A DNA stretch of 64,000 nt from Prosthecobacter sp. (GTDB lineage: Bacteria > Verrucomicrobiota > Verrucomicrobiia > Verrucomicrobiales > Verrucomicrobiaceae), in contig JAFMIR010000015.1 in the NCBI GenBank assembly GCA_017853885.1, positions 1-64,000 on the forward strand, written 5' to 3'. A program made the translations under genes and the position numbers. Shown in pieces: positions 1-9,274 of this stretch (position 1 is the first letter of the stretch; each line of letters starts with the position of its first letter). The notes beneath the pieces are model-generated. The model was not told where the DNA came from, ran no database searches, and saw only the letters and a list, made by a program, of their open reading frames with translations.

Positions 1-1
1 G

Positions 2-256
2 GCGGTGTCCTACCTTTTTTTGCTCAGCATTGCTATGCCGCTGAAATACATCTGGCAGATGCCAATGGCGGTGAAGATCGCCGGTTCGATTCACGGCGGG
101 TTGTTTGTGCTCTTTTGCCTCACGCTCTGGCTTGCCATGCAAAAGGCTGCCTGGCCGATTGGGCGCGCGGCGATGCTTTTTGCGGCTTCGTTTTTGCCGC
201 TTGTGCCGTTTTGGCTAGATCGTCGCGTAAAGTCTTGGGCGGAGGGCATGGCATGA
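2..256 (+). CDS. DUF3817-like small membrane protein (5' end may lie outside window)
   Basis: ORF at window edge; hydrophobic '[35 protein letters not shown]' resembles DUF3817. Confidence 0.65.
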   Translation, partial: AVSYLFLLSIAMPLKYIWQMPMAVKIAGSIHGGLFVLFCLTLWLAMQKAAWPIGRAAMLFAASFLPLVPFWLDRRVKSWAEGMA

Positions 257-747
257 AAAAAGTAACGATCCACAGCGATGGCGGTTGCCACGGAAATCCT
301 GGACCCGGAGCTTGGGCGGCTGTGTTGCAGTATGGGAAGCATGTGCGCGAGATCACCGGCGGCGCCGCAGCCACGACGAACAACCGCATGGAGCTCATGG
401 CGGCCATCGAATCACTCAACATGCTCAAAGAGGCCTGTGACATCGATTTCCACACAGACTCCGAATATGTTCGCAACGGCATTACAGCGTGGCTGGCTGG
501 ATGGAAGCGCAACGGCTGGCGCACGGCGGCCAAAAAACCCGTCAAAAACGCCGATCTCTGGCAGCAGCTCGATGCTGCAAACGCGCGTCACAACGTTCGC
601 TGGCACTGGGTGAAAGGGCATGCGGGCAATGATCTCAACGAACGCTGCGACGAACTCGTCCAGCAAGCGATTGCCCGAGTGAAGGAAAACCATGGTCCTG
701 AGGGGCTTGCGGAAGCCTTGGAGTCGTTCAAGGCGGAGGAAAACTAA
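253..747 (+). CDS. rnhA: Ribonuclease HI
   Basis: [25 protein letters not shown]...[13 protein letters not shown]...DSEYV...[18 protein letters not shown]; start at 253 overlaps upstream stop. Confidence 0.95.
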   Translation: MKKVTIHSDGGCHGNPGPGAWAAVLQYGKHVREITGGAAATTNNRMELMAAIESLNMLKEACDIDFHTDSEYVRNGITAWLAGWKRNGWRTAAKKPVKNADLWQQLDAANARHNVRWHWVKGHAGNDLNERCDELVQQAIARVKENHGPEGLAEALESFKAEEN

Positions 748-753
748 GGTAGA

Positions 754-1134
754 TTACTCTCGCCATTTAACCAGAGCGAGACAGATCCAGCTTAGCATGA
801 AACTCAACCCACCAAAGGGTGTAACAGCCCCGAGCCATTTCATTTGCGTGTAGGCCAATATGTAAAGTGATCCGCTAAAAAGAACGATGCCAGCGATGGT
901 GAAGCGCCATGCCCATGTGGCCGCTCTTCCCCCACGGCCAGCCAACAGAGCCAGCAACATGGCGAGTAAGGCATGCGCAAGGTGATAAAATGAGGCAGTC
1001 TTCCAGTGATCGATTTCATTCGTCTCCACCAGCCTATCATGCACCGATCCATGAGCACCCATGGAACCTAGGATGATGGCGAGCAGCCCAAGAATGGCGG
1101 ATAGACGAGCACGGCGGGTACTTGGGGCGGTCAT
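754..1134 (-). CDS. DUF423 family membrane protein
   Basis: GAHG...WKTASFYHLAHALLA...LFSGSLY...TPFGGLSFMLSW. Confidence 0.85.
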   Translation of the reverse strand: MTAPSTRRARLSAILGLLAIILGSMGAHGSVHDRLVETNEIDHWKTASFYHLAHALLAMLLALLAGRGGRAATWAWRFTIAGIVLFSGSLYILAYTQMKWLGAVTPFGGLSFMLSWICLALVKWRE

Positions 1135-1245
1135 GGCAGGGCAGGGAACGATGTCTCCAAAGTCTTTTTTGGTCTTTTCGAGGTAAAAATCACCCGCAAA
1201 ATGCCTTTGAGGGCCTAATTTCTCGCAACCCTGATCGTTTTATAT

Positions 1246-1809
1246 TTGCCCTTTACTCGCATGCCAGAACGCCCTGACCAGGATGAAGCCTCGATCTTGG
1301 TCCGGCGTGCCCTTGACCAACATGAAAGCAATCTCATCGCCTACGCAGCTAGCATCCTCGGTGGAGACATCGAGCGTGCACGCGATGTCGTTCAAGATTC
1401 GCTACTCAGGCTCTACCTTACCGATCCGAGCCGCGTGCGGGACAATCTCAAATCTTGGCTTTACACCGTCTGCCGGAACCGTGCCCTGGACATTCTCCGC
1501 AAAGACCATCGGCTTGATCTTGGCGAGGACGAGATCCTTGAATCTTCGCCCTCGCATGACCCTGATCCCGGCGAGGTGGCCATCCATCGGGAGCTATATG
1601 AGCATGTCTGGCGCTGCGTGGATCGCCTGCGGCCGAACCAGCGAGAGGTCATCCGCCTTAAGTTTCTCCACGACTGCTCCTACCAAGAAATCGCCTCTAT
1701 CACTGGGCTCGCCGTCGGAAATGTGGGCTTTATCATGCACCATGCCATCCGCAAACTGCGGGAGTTTCTCGCACAGGAAGCCTCCCCAGAGCCGCAGCCT
1801 CACCATTGA
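1246..1809 (+). CDS. ECF-type RNA polymerase sigma factor (sigma-70 family)
   Basis: ARDVVQDSLLRLY, LKSWLYTVCRNRALDILRK, LRPNQREVIRLKFLHDCSYQEIASITGLAVGNVGFIMHHAIRKLR. Confidence 0.92.
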   Translation: MPFTRMPERPDQDEASILVRRALDQHESNLIAYAASILGGDIERARDVVQDSLLRLYLTDPSRVRDNLKSWLYTVCRNRALDILRKDHRLDLGEDEILESSPSHDPDPGEVAIHRELYEHVWRCVDRLRPNQREVIRLKFLHDCSYQEIASITGLAVGNVGFIMHHAIRKLREFLAQEASPEPQPHH

Positions 1810-1824
1810 ACCTTCCATTCTGCT

Positions 1825-3222
1825 ATGAACTCGCAAAACAATCCAAACTTCACCGCCTACGCCCTCGGCGAGCTCGATCTCGCTCAGGCACGCGAAGTCC
1901 ATGCCACCCTGCGTGAGCAAGCTTCTGCGGTGCACGAGCTGGAACAAATCGAGGCTGTTACCGATGCTCTGCGTCACGGTGCCCCCATTCCGAACGCCCG
2001 CCTTACTCCAGTGCAGCGCCACGCTGTGCTGCATCCCTCACATCTGCCACGTTTTCTGCAGCCCATGATGCCGCGCTACGCGGCAGGTAAGAAACCTTCC
2101 GTTGGCTGGAAGATCGTTGGCCGTGTTTTGAAAGCCGCCGCCGTTATCGCGCTCACCGGTGCCGCATTCCTCCTCGGCTGGCAAATGCACCAGCCATCGC
2201 AAACGACACTCGCTACGATCATCACGCCGGCAACACCGGAGCCGCTACAACTTCAAACCACGTCCGTTGAGGTCGTCGAAGCTCCAAAAGCTCCCTCAAC
2301 GAAACCAGAGTTCGTTGCCGCCAAAGCACCTGAAACCAGTCCGAAGATCGAACAGACTCCAGTGGTTGTTCCTGAGGTGCCGAAACCCGCCTCACTGGTT
2401 CTCACCAAAATGGTCGACGTGCCAAAGGCTGACACACTATCGTCAAAGAATGCGCTTTCGCTCGGTTTCACCATGCCGCGCAGCTTGCCCGCCTTTGCAA
2501 GCACCTTGAAAGAATCCGGTAGCCGCTACTCCTTAAATCCCGCTTTGATTCGTCCTGCGCGGGCAAAAAGCACCGGTGAGGCCTTTGCCTCGCCCGCCAA
2601 GAGCCAAGCTGAAAACAATCATGTGAAGGCCTCTGAGCTCTTTATCCACTCATGGCAGGCGGAGATCGCTACCTGCCCTTGGAATGCTTCACATCGACTC
2701 CTGAGGCTCGTTCTGTTGCTTCCGGCGAATCAAGCCGCGGTCACCAGCTCCAGTGAGACATCCTTCCCCATGCAAGTCGCATTCGACCCGCTCGCGGTAA
2801 AACAATTCCGTTTCCTTGGTGAGCGTCACATCGCTGCGCCGCAACTGGATCAGGCTGGCACGCATGTGGTCTGGTATGAGTTTGAGCCCAACGGCAAATC
2901 TGAACTCAAGACACCGGCCACCCGTCAGATTGCCATCGTTACCGTTCCGAATACACGTTTCACGCAAAAAGCCGTAGGTCCCTTTGATGACTCGAAGCTC
3001 CAAGTTCTCGACCGTGGCTTTACGCTCGACAATGCTCGTGATGACTTTCTTTTCGAATCTGCTGTCGTTGCTTTCGGTATGCTGATGCGTGGCACGCCTC
3101 AGATTGGTAGCCTCGATCACGAACTTGTGCTCAGTCTTGCTACGCGTGCCAAGACCGAGTCTCCGGAACGCACCCGCTTCATTAAGCTCGTGCAGGATGT
3201 GCAAAGAGCCGCCGGCCTTTGA
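1825..3222 (+). CDS. Putative membrane anti-sigma-like protein with YfbK-type (DUF3520-like) flanks but no vWA domain
   Basis: N-terminal anti-sigma-like region, one TM (VIALTGAAFLLGWQM), 'ATCPWNASHRLLRLVLL' then 'VAFDPLAVKQFRFLGE' and a C-terminal YfbK-like tail. Confidence 0.65.
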   Translation: MNSQNNPNFTAYALGELDLAQAREVHATLREQASAVHELEQIEAVTDALRHGAPIPNARLTPVQRHAVLHPSHLPRFLQPMMPRYAAGKKPSVGWKIVGRVLKAAAVIALTGAAFLLGWQMHQPSQTTLATIITPATPEPLQLQTTSVEVVEAPKAPSTKPEFVAAKAPETSPKIEQTPVVVPEVPKPASLVLTKMVDVPKADTLSSKNALSLGFTMPRSLPAFASTLKESGSRYSLNPALIRPARAKSTGEAFASPAKSQAENNHVKASELFIHSWQAEIATCPWNASHRLLRLVLLLPANQAAVTSSSETSFPMQVAFDPLAVKQFRFLGERHIAAPQLDQAGTHVVWYEFEPNGKSELKTPATRQIAIVTVPNTRFTQKAVGPFDDSKLQVLDRGFTLDNARDDFLFESAVVAFGMLMRGTPQIGSLDHELVLSLATRAKTESPERTRFIKLVQDVQRAAGL

Positions 3223-3343
3223 TATATACTCCTTGGATGGCGGCACGTGACACAGGCCCGACGGATCAGGCAAAATGGCCATTGGCTTTTTTCGCGAAAA
3301 ATCCCGAAAGTCCGGCCCTAGTTCTGCACTTCTAGCAGGCAGC

Positions 3344-4339
3344 ATGTCCGAATCAGCTCTTCTCTCCGAACGCCAGGTCGTCGAAATCCTCGCTAGCGCA
3401 CGCCAGCGTCTCTTTGCCGAGGTTGGTAAGGTCATTGTCGGACAGCAGCATGTCATGGATGAGATGCTCATCGCCCTGTTGGCTGGCGGCCACTGCCTCA
3501 TCACTGGTGCCCCAGGCCTAGCGAAGACCCTTCTCATCAAGACCCTGGCTGATGTTTGCCATCTCAGCTTTCAGCGTATCCAGTTCACGCCAGATTTGAT
3601 GCCCTCAGACATCACCGGCACTGAAATCCTCGAAGACAGTGCGGAAGGTCGTAAGCTCGTCTTCAGCCGTGGTCCAGTATTCGCCAACATGATCCTCGCC
3701 GATGAAATCAACCGCACACCGCCGAAGACTCAGGCTGCGCTGCTGGAGGCAATGCAAGAGCATCAGGTCACTGTGAATGGTAAGACCTTGTTTTTGCCAG
3801 AGCCGTTCTTCGTGCTCGCCACGCAGAACCCCATCGAGCAGGAGGGAACCTATCCTCTGCCCGAGGCCCAGCTCGACCGTTTTATGCTCAACATCGTTAT
3901 CGACTACCTCAGTGAAGACGATGAAGTTTCGGTCGTTACCCGAACCACCAGCGGCAAAGCCGAGCTAGTGGGACGCCTTTTCACGGGTGAGCAACTCCTC
4001 GCCTTTCAGCAAGTCATTCGCAAAGTTCCAATCGCTGAAGACGTCGCCCGATACGCCGTGCGCCTCTCCGCTGCCTCACGCCCGGGTCGTGCAGGCGTCC
4101 CCGACTTCGTTAATCAATGGATCAGTTGGGGTGCTGGCACTCGCGCTAGCCAAAACCTTGTTCTTGGGGCCAAGACCCGCGCTCTCCTACACAACCGCAC
4201 GCATGTTATCTTGGATGATATCCGAGCCATGGCCCTGCCAGTCCTTCGCCACCGTATTCTCGTCAACTACAAGGCTGAAGCAGAAGGTGTGACAGTTGAG
4301 AAGGTGATAGGGAAGCTGTTGGAAGCAGTGGGGAGGTGA
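3344..4339 (+). CDS. MoxR family AAA ATPase
   Basis: GGHCLITGAPGLAKTLLIKTLAD, FTPDLMPSDITGTEI, GPVFANMILADEINRTPPKTQAALLEAMQEHQVT. Confidence 0.95.
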   Translation: MSESALLSERQVVEILASARQRLFAEVGKVIVGQQHVMDEMLIALLAGGHCLITGAPGLAKTLLIKTLADVCHLSFQRIQFTPDLMPSDITGTEILEDSAEGRKLVFSRGPVFANMILADEINRTPPKTQAALLEAMQEHQVTVNGKTLFLPEPFFVLATQNPIEQEGTYPLPEAQLDRFMLNIVIDYLSEDDEVSVVTRTTSGKAELVGRLFTGEQLLAFQQVIRKVPIAEDVARYAVRLSAASRPGRAGVPDFVNQWISWGAGTRASQNLVLGAKTRALLHNRTHVILDDIRAMALPVLRHRILVNYKAEAEGVTVEKVIGKLLEAVGR

Positions 4340-4354
4340 TCCCACCCCTAGTGG

Positions 4355-5623
4355 TCACCCTCTGATCTGTCCATTGCCAGCCACCAAGTACTTGTAGCTG
4401 CACAGTTCAGCCAAGCCCATCGGCCCACGTGCATGAAGCTTGTCTGTGGAGATGCCGATCTCAGCACCGAAGCCAAACTCGCCGCCGTCGTTGAATCGCG
4501 TGCTGGCGTTGTGGAGCACGACGGCGCTGTCCACCTCGTGCTGAAAGCGGGCGGCGGCGACGGCATCGCGGGTGATGATGCTGTCGGTGTGATGGCTGCC
4601 GTAGTGGTTGATGTGTGCGATGGCCTCGTCGAGGCCTGAAACGGTTTTTGCCGAGAGGATGAGATCAAGATACTCGGTGCTCCAATCCTCCTCCGTGGCC
4701 GCTTTCGCAGGCACGCCAAGATGCTTGAGAGCTTCTGGATCACCTCGCAGTTCTACCTTCGCCTCGGCAAGACGTTTGCCGATGATTGGGTAAAACGCTG
4801 CGGCAGCATCGCGATGCACGAGGACGGTCTCCAGCGCATTGCAAACGCCAGGTTTCTGGCACTTGGAGTTTGCGATGATCTTCGCCGCCATCTCGAAATC
4901 GGCATCGGCATGCACATACACGTGGCAGACGCCGTCGTAGTGCTTGATCACCGGCATGCGGGCGGTGGAGACGACCTTCTCGATGAGGCCTTTGCCACCG
5001 CGTGGGATGATGAGGTCGATAAATTGATCCATCTTCGCCATGTGCTCCACACTGCTGCGTTCGGTGAAGGGGATCAGCTGGATGCTGTCGGCAGGTAGTC
5101 CGGCGCGCTCGCCACCGGCTTGAAGGGCGGAGGCAAGGGCGCGGTTGCTGTCGATGGCTTCCGAACCGCCGCGGAGGATCGTTGCATTGCTCGTCTTGAA
5201 GCACAGCGAAGCCGCGTCCGTGGTCACATTCGGGCGCGACTCGAAGATGATGCCGATTACACCAATCGGCACTCGCACCTTGCGGATGTGCAGACCGTTC
5301 GGGCGCGTCCACTCGTTCAAAAGCTCGCCCACAGGATCGGGTAGTATGGCCACCTCACGCACGGCCTCGGCGATGGCTTTGAGGCGTTTGGGATCAAGCG
5401 TGAGACGGTCGATCATGGCCTTCGAGAGGCCGTTTTGCTCCGCACGTTTTAGATCGAGCGCATTTGCCGCCAGGATGCTGTCCTGCTGGGCAATGATCTC
5501 GTCCGCCATCGAATGCAGGATGGCGTTTTTCTGGTCGCTGGTGAGGTTCACAAGCACCCGCGAGGCTGCGCGTGCGCGGCGGCCCATGTCGAGAATGGCA
5601 GACTGGATTTCAGAGTCGGTCAT
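4355..5623 (-). CDS. proA: Glutamate-5-semialdehyde dehydrogenase
   Basis: LPDPVGELLNEWTRPNGLHIRKVRVPIGVIGIIFESRPNVTTDAASLCFKTSNATILRGGSEA; CQKPGVCNALETVLVH. Confidence 0.95.
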   Translation of the reverse strand: MTDSEIQSAILDMGRRARAASRVLVNLTSDQKNAILHSMADEIIAQQDSILAANALDLKRAEQNGLSKAMIDRLTLDPKRLKAIAEAVREVAILPDPVGELLNEWTRPNGLHIRKVRVPIGVIGIIFESRPNVTTDAASLCFKTSNATILRGGSEAIDSNRALASALQAGGERAGLPADSIQLIPFTERSSVEHMAKMDQFIDLIIPRGGKGLIEKVVSTARMPVIKHYDGVCHVYVHADADFEMAAKIIANSKCQKPGVCNALETVLVHRDAAAAFYPIIGKRLAEAKVELRGDPEALKHLGVPAKAATEEDWSTEYLDLILSAKTVSGLDEAIAHINHYGSHHTDSIITRDAVAAARFQHEVDSAVVLHNASTRFNDGGEFGFGAEIGISTDKLHARGPMGLAELCSYKYLVAGNGQIRG

Positions 5624-5669
5624 GGCGCTGGTTACGGGCGGGAAAGCAGCGCGTCAAGCCTCTGGCCAC

Positions 5670-7082
5670 CTACGGGGCCTTCTTCAATTCCGCCAGCATC
5701 TCGAGGAGCTGTGTGGTGAGGATCACGCTGGCATCCTCTTGAACCACATTGGTGCCGATCCAGGTCTCGTAGCCGCCGAGGCGGTGTTGCTCGGGTGTGG
5801 GGAGGTAGCCGTGGCGACCGTTGGCGAGGCCGATGACCATGGTCTGTGGCATAGGGCTGCGCTTTTTCAGATCGAGTCCGATCTCGACAAAAGTCTCGAA
5901 GGGGATGGCGCATACGGCGAGGTCGCCGATGCGGATGGCCTGAAGCTTCACGGTGATGCTTTCCTCCGATCGTTCGGCGGCGCTGATGACACTGCCGGCA
6001 TAGTTTTGCGCCAGACGCGGCAGCTTCTCGATCTCCACCTTATCCTTCACTGCGCGCACGGCCTTCGCAGCCTGCAATTCTTCCGCTGAAGGTCGGCGAT
6101 ACTTCAGCGTCACTTCCCGCTGCAGCATGCCGAGCGGTGCATCGGCGCGATGCTTCTCGATCTTCTTCATCGCGAACCACGTCGTGTCCGCGGCCTTCTG
6201 CGCGACGATGCGGATCTGCTCAAAGGGTTCGCGTGGAGGACGCGTGACGGTGAAGGGGATGTTGTTGATGTCGCCGGAAGTGCCGTTCGACATCATGGCA
6301 ACCATCTTGCCATTGCCACGCAATCGCGAGGGCATTAGCCGGGCGTATTCGCCGTAGTAATCAGCCGAAACCTCGCCTGCCGGTGCACCGCCGACGTAGT
6401 GCAGCGAGTAATTCGCGAATACCGCCATCTGCATGCGCCTGTCATCTTGTACGGAGATCACGGTGATATCCGGATCGGTGGGGCCGGCAGGATGATCCAG
6501 CACATCGGGATCGGTGCCAGGGTTCATTTTGACCTCATCCAACTTTCCAAAAGGATTCAGCGGCATCTTGCCTGGCTTTAGATGCCAGCGGCGGTTGAAG
6601 ACCTCTTCAGGCAGCGGGTGAGCTGCTGCCCCGATGCTAGCGGGCTTCAATGTGGCGTGAGCTTGCACAATGGATTCGGCCACACCATCGACAAAGAGCT
6701 TTCGGTAGGCTGCGGCGGCCTCGGTGCGTGTATTGAGACTAGAACCGCTGTGAGTATGCGTGGAACAGATGAGCATCTTTTCGGCCGGAATGCCCGTTTT
6801 GCCGGCAGCGATGCCTTTGATCTCGTCGAGCACCTCCGGACCTACGCCCAAGTTATCTACCACAACCATGGCGATCGTTGTTTGACCATCAGAAAGCACC
6901 AAAGATCGCGAGTGCAGGGGATCGTGGGCCTTTTCCGCCATGTTGGCACTGAAGCCGCCGGGCATGTTTATCGGGAAAAGTTGCGGTGTGATATCCACTG
7001 CGGACGCTCCGGCCTTCAACTTGGTGTTTTGAGACCAAGAGGAAGTGATCATCAGCAGGACGAATAGAAGAGGGTATTTCAT
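5670..7082 (-). CDS. Neutral/alkaline ceramidase-like secreted hydrolase
   Basis: Signal peptide; GASAVDITPQL, ICSTHTHSGSS, MSNGTSGDINN motifs. Confidence 0.7.
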   Translation of the reverse strand: MKYPLLFVLLMITSSWSQNTKLKAGASAVDITPQLFPINMPGGFSANMAEKAHDPLHSRSLVLSDGQTTIAMVVVDNLGVGPEVLDEIKGIAAGKTGIPAEKMLICSTHTHSGSSLNTRTEAAAAYRKLFVDGVAESIVQAHATLKPASIGAAAHPLPEEVFNRRWHLKPGKMPLNPFGKLDEVKMNPGTDPDVLDHPAGPTDPDITVISVQDDRRMQMAVFANYSLHYVGGAPAGEVSADYYGEYARLMPSRLRGNGKMVAMMSNGTSGDINNIPFTVTRPPREPFEQIRIVAQKAADTTWFAMKKIEKHRADAPLGMLQREVTLKYRRPSAEELQAAKAVRAVKDKVEIEKLPRLAQNYAGSVISAAERSEESITVKLQAIRIGDLAVCAIPFETFVEIGLDLKKRSPMPQTMVIGLANGRHGYLPTPEQHRLGGYETWIGTNVVQEDASVILTTQLLEMLAELKKAP

Positions 7083-7124
7083 GTAAACTTCCAAACGTGA
7101 GCCAGCGCATGATGTTGCGGATGC

Positions 7125-8096
7125 TCATTCACCCCAGCATAGGATGATCCCAGGAACTTTTTTGGCGAATTCACTGCCTTTTTGTTTGCCGAGAACGACC
7201 ATGGCAGTCGCAAGTGCATCGCTGGTCGTGGCATGAGTGGCAATGACGGAGCATGAGACACCCGTCGTCGTGCCGAGGCCGGACTTTGGTGAAATAATGT
7301 GGGCGTAACGTTTCCCTTCAATAGCAACGGTTTGATAAAGATCGCCAGATGTGGAAACCGCAGCATTTTTGAGGATGGCGGGTGTTCGAGCATTGGCGCA
7401 AGATCGCAATTGGATCTCCCACCCTTTTTGATTTGGAGGTGCATCACCGATCGCGATATCGCCACCGGCGATGACCAAGGCTCGGCTGATGTGATGCCGT
7501 TCACGCAGAAGTTTCAGCACAGCGTCTGCCGCGTAACCTTTGGCAATGCCGCCAAGGTCGAGCAGCATGCCAGGCTTGGTGAGTGTGATGGTGCCGGCTG
7601 GCGCATCGACTTGCACAGCTCGCCAGTCCATGGAGGCTTTGGCTGCGGCAAGACGGTCCGGTGGAGGTAATTGCCTGCGGCTTTTCATGCTACGCCACAA
7701 ACGGGTCAGGTGCCCGCAAGTGATGTCGAACGCACCTTCGGTGAGTTTTGAGATTTCGAGGGAGCGGCTAACGATCTCGACGAGTTCCGGACTGGCCTTG
7801 AAGGGTTTGTTGGCTGTCGAGAGGTTGAGGCGGTTTAGTTCCGAGTTGGGCTCGTAGTCAGAAAAAAGACTGGTTAGATGCGACACATAAGCAAAAGCAT
7901 CATCTGCAGCTTTTTCGGCTTTTTCGCGGGTTTCTGCGTGCAGGCTAAGGTGGAACTTCGTTGCCATTTGCACCGATTCGAAGTCGAATCGTGTCTCGAC
8001 AGCCAGAATGGACGAGAAACACGCAAGAGAGAGAAGGAGCAAGACCCCGTTTTGCCTCTTGTATCCCCTAGATCCTTGAGGGGCCATCATCAGCAC
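7125..8096 (-). CDS. apbE: FAD:protein FMN transferase (ApbE family)
   Basis: LNRLN, LLDLGGIAKGYAADAVLKLLRE, ALVIAGGDIAIGD, YAHIISPKSG. Confidence 0.9.
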   Translation of the reverse strand: MLMMAPQGSRGYKRQNGVLLLLSLACFSSILAVETRFDFESVQMATKFHLSLHAETREKAEKAADDAFAYVSHLTSLFSDYEPNSELNRLNLSTANKPFKASPELVEIVSRSLEISKLTEGAFDITCGHLTRLWRSMKSRRQLPPPDRLAAAKASMDWRAVQVDAPAGTITLTKPGMLLDLGGIAKGYAADAVLKLLRERHHISRALVIAGGDIAIGDAPPNQKGWEIQLRSCANARTPAILKNAAVSTSGDLYQTVAIEGKRYAHIISPKSGLGTTTGVSCSVIATHATTSDALATAMVVLGKQKGSEFAKKVPGIILCWGE

Positions 8097-9211
8097 TCGT
8101 AGGTTTTGAGCGAGGCCACCTCAAACTTGGGTCTTCCACACTCTTCGGCGATTTCATTCAGCGCTTCGACCTCGGCAGCGGTGAAGAGCAGACCTCCTGC
8201 CTTGGCGGTGTGAGCAGCGTTTTGCGCCTCGGGTTGCCCAGGAAGCATGCACCCTTCGTTTCCATGGCCCAGTATATCGTCGATCACGGCCTTCACGTTC
8301 TGCGCAAAGGTGCGGCCTTGCGCAAAACGGCCGCTGCTGATGGCATCGGGATGAATGACCTGAAAGTAGAAGCTGCTCGTGCGCTTCTCGCCGTTTGGAA
8401 AAGGCTTTGATTTCACATCGGGATGAGCGCCACCGCCGCGAAGAGTTGGCAGCGATCCGCCGATCATGCCTCCCATGATTTCAATGAGCAGCGAGAGGCC
8501 GTAGCCTTTGTGCGCGCCGAAGGGCAGTAACCACGCCGCCTCGTTTGCATCGGTGGTCGGCTTGCCGTTCTTGTCCACGGCGGCGCCTGCTGGCAGCGGC
8601 TTTCCTTCACGCTTGAGTTGCTGCACGCGACCCATGGCCACAGTAGATGTGGCCCAGTCGATCACGACGGGGAAGCCGCAGGCGTCCTGTGTGGGGATTC
8701 CCCATGAATGCGGATTGGTCCCGAGAACGGGGAATTTGCCACCAAAGGGAACGACCTCGCCGAGTGTGGAGGTGCAGTTTGTGTAGGCGATGTAACCTTT
8801 CTTCGCAGCATCCATGACATAGCCGCCACCCCAAAGATAGTGGAAGGCATTGTCCACGCTGACTTGGCCTACACCATATTGGTTTGCGAGTTCCATGCAG
8901 CGTTCCATGGCTCGGAAGGCCACGCTTTGCCCAAGCTTCAGTTTGCCGTCCCACACTTCACTGGCAGCGAATTTCTTTTCGATGACCTCGATCTCAGCGC
9001 CAGGTTTGCATCCACCGGTGGTGCTGCCGAAAAGGTGGTCGAGGTGGAGGGCCTTGATGGCATTGTGCGTGCGAATGCCATGCGCCGAGGCCATTTCGCA
9101 GAATCGCGCAGCGTCCTCAGCTTCATCGGTGGTGTAACCACGATGAATGTAGGCGGTGCGGACAAGGTCGTTATGAGTGGCGGTCGGGACGATGTGGTAA
9201 GGGGTGGGCAT
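8090..9211 (-). CDS. Malate/L-lactate dehydrogenase family (Ldh2-type) oxidoreductase
   Basis: VSVDNAFHYLWGGGYVMDAAKKGYIAYTNCT, GTNPHSWGIPT, LLPFGAHKGYGLSLLIEIMGG. Confidence 0.9.
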   Translation of the reverse strand: MPTPYHIVPTATHNDLVRTAYIHRGYTTDEAEDAARFCEMASAHGIRTHNAIKALHLDHLFGSTTGGCKPGAEIEVIEKKFAASEVWDGKLKLGQSVAFRAMERCMELANQYGVGQVSVDNAFHYLWGGGYVMDAAKKGYIAYTNCTSTLGEVVPFGGKFPVLGTNPHSWGIPTQDACGFPVVIDWATSTVAMGRVQQLKREGKPLPAGAAVDKNGKPTTDANEAAWLLPFGAHKGYGLSLLIEIMGGMIGGSLPTLRGGGAHPDVKSKPFPNGEKRTSSFYFQVIHPDAISSGRFAQGRTFAQNVKAVIDDILGHGNEGCMLPGQPEAQNAAHTAKAGGLLFTAAEVEALNEIAEECGRPKFEVASLKTYEC

Positions 9212-9274
9212 GGCGGGGTGAACTTGGTTTAAAGTTTAAAGTTTCAAGTTCAAGGAGGAGTTGGGGGTTGCTGG

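Noticed and set aside
2689-3540. 283-aa minus-strand ORF
   Set aside because: Antisense to the YfbK-like and MoxR genes, no recognisable family features; shadow ORF
4335-4359. Hairpin GGTGA-tc-CCAC-cccta-GTGG-TCACC between convergent moxR and proA
   Set aside because: Bulged, overlaps both stop codons and lacks a U-tract, so not called as a terminator
5145-6089. 314-aa plus-strand ORF
   Set aside because: Antisense to clearly recognisable proA and the ceramidase-like gene
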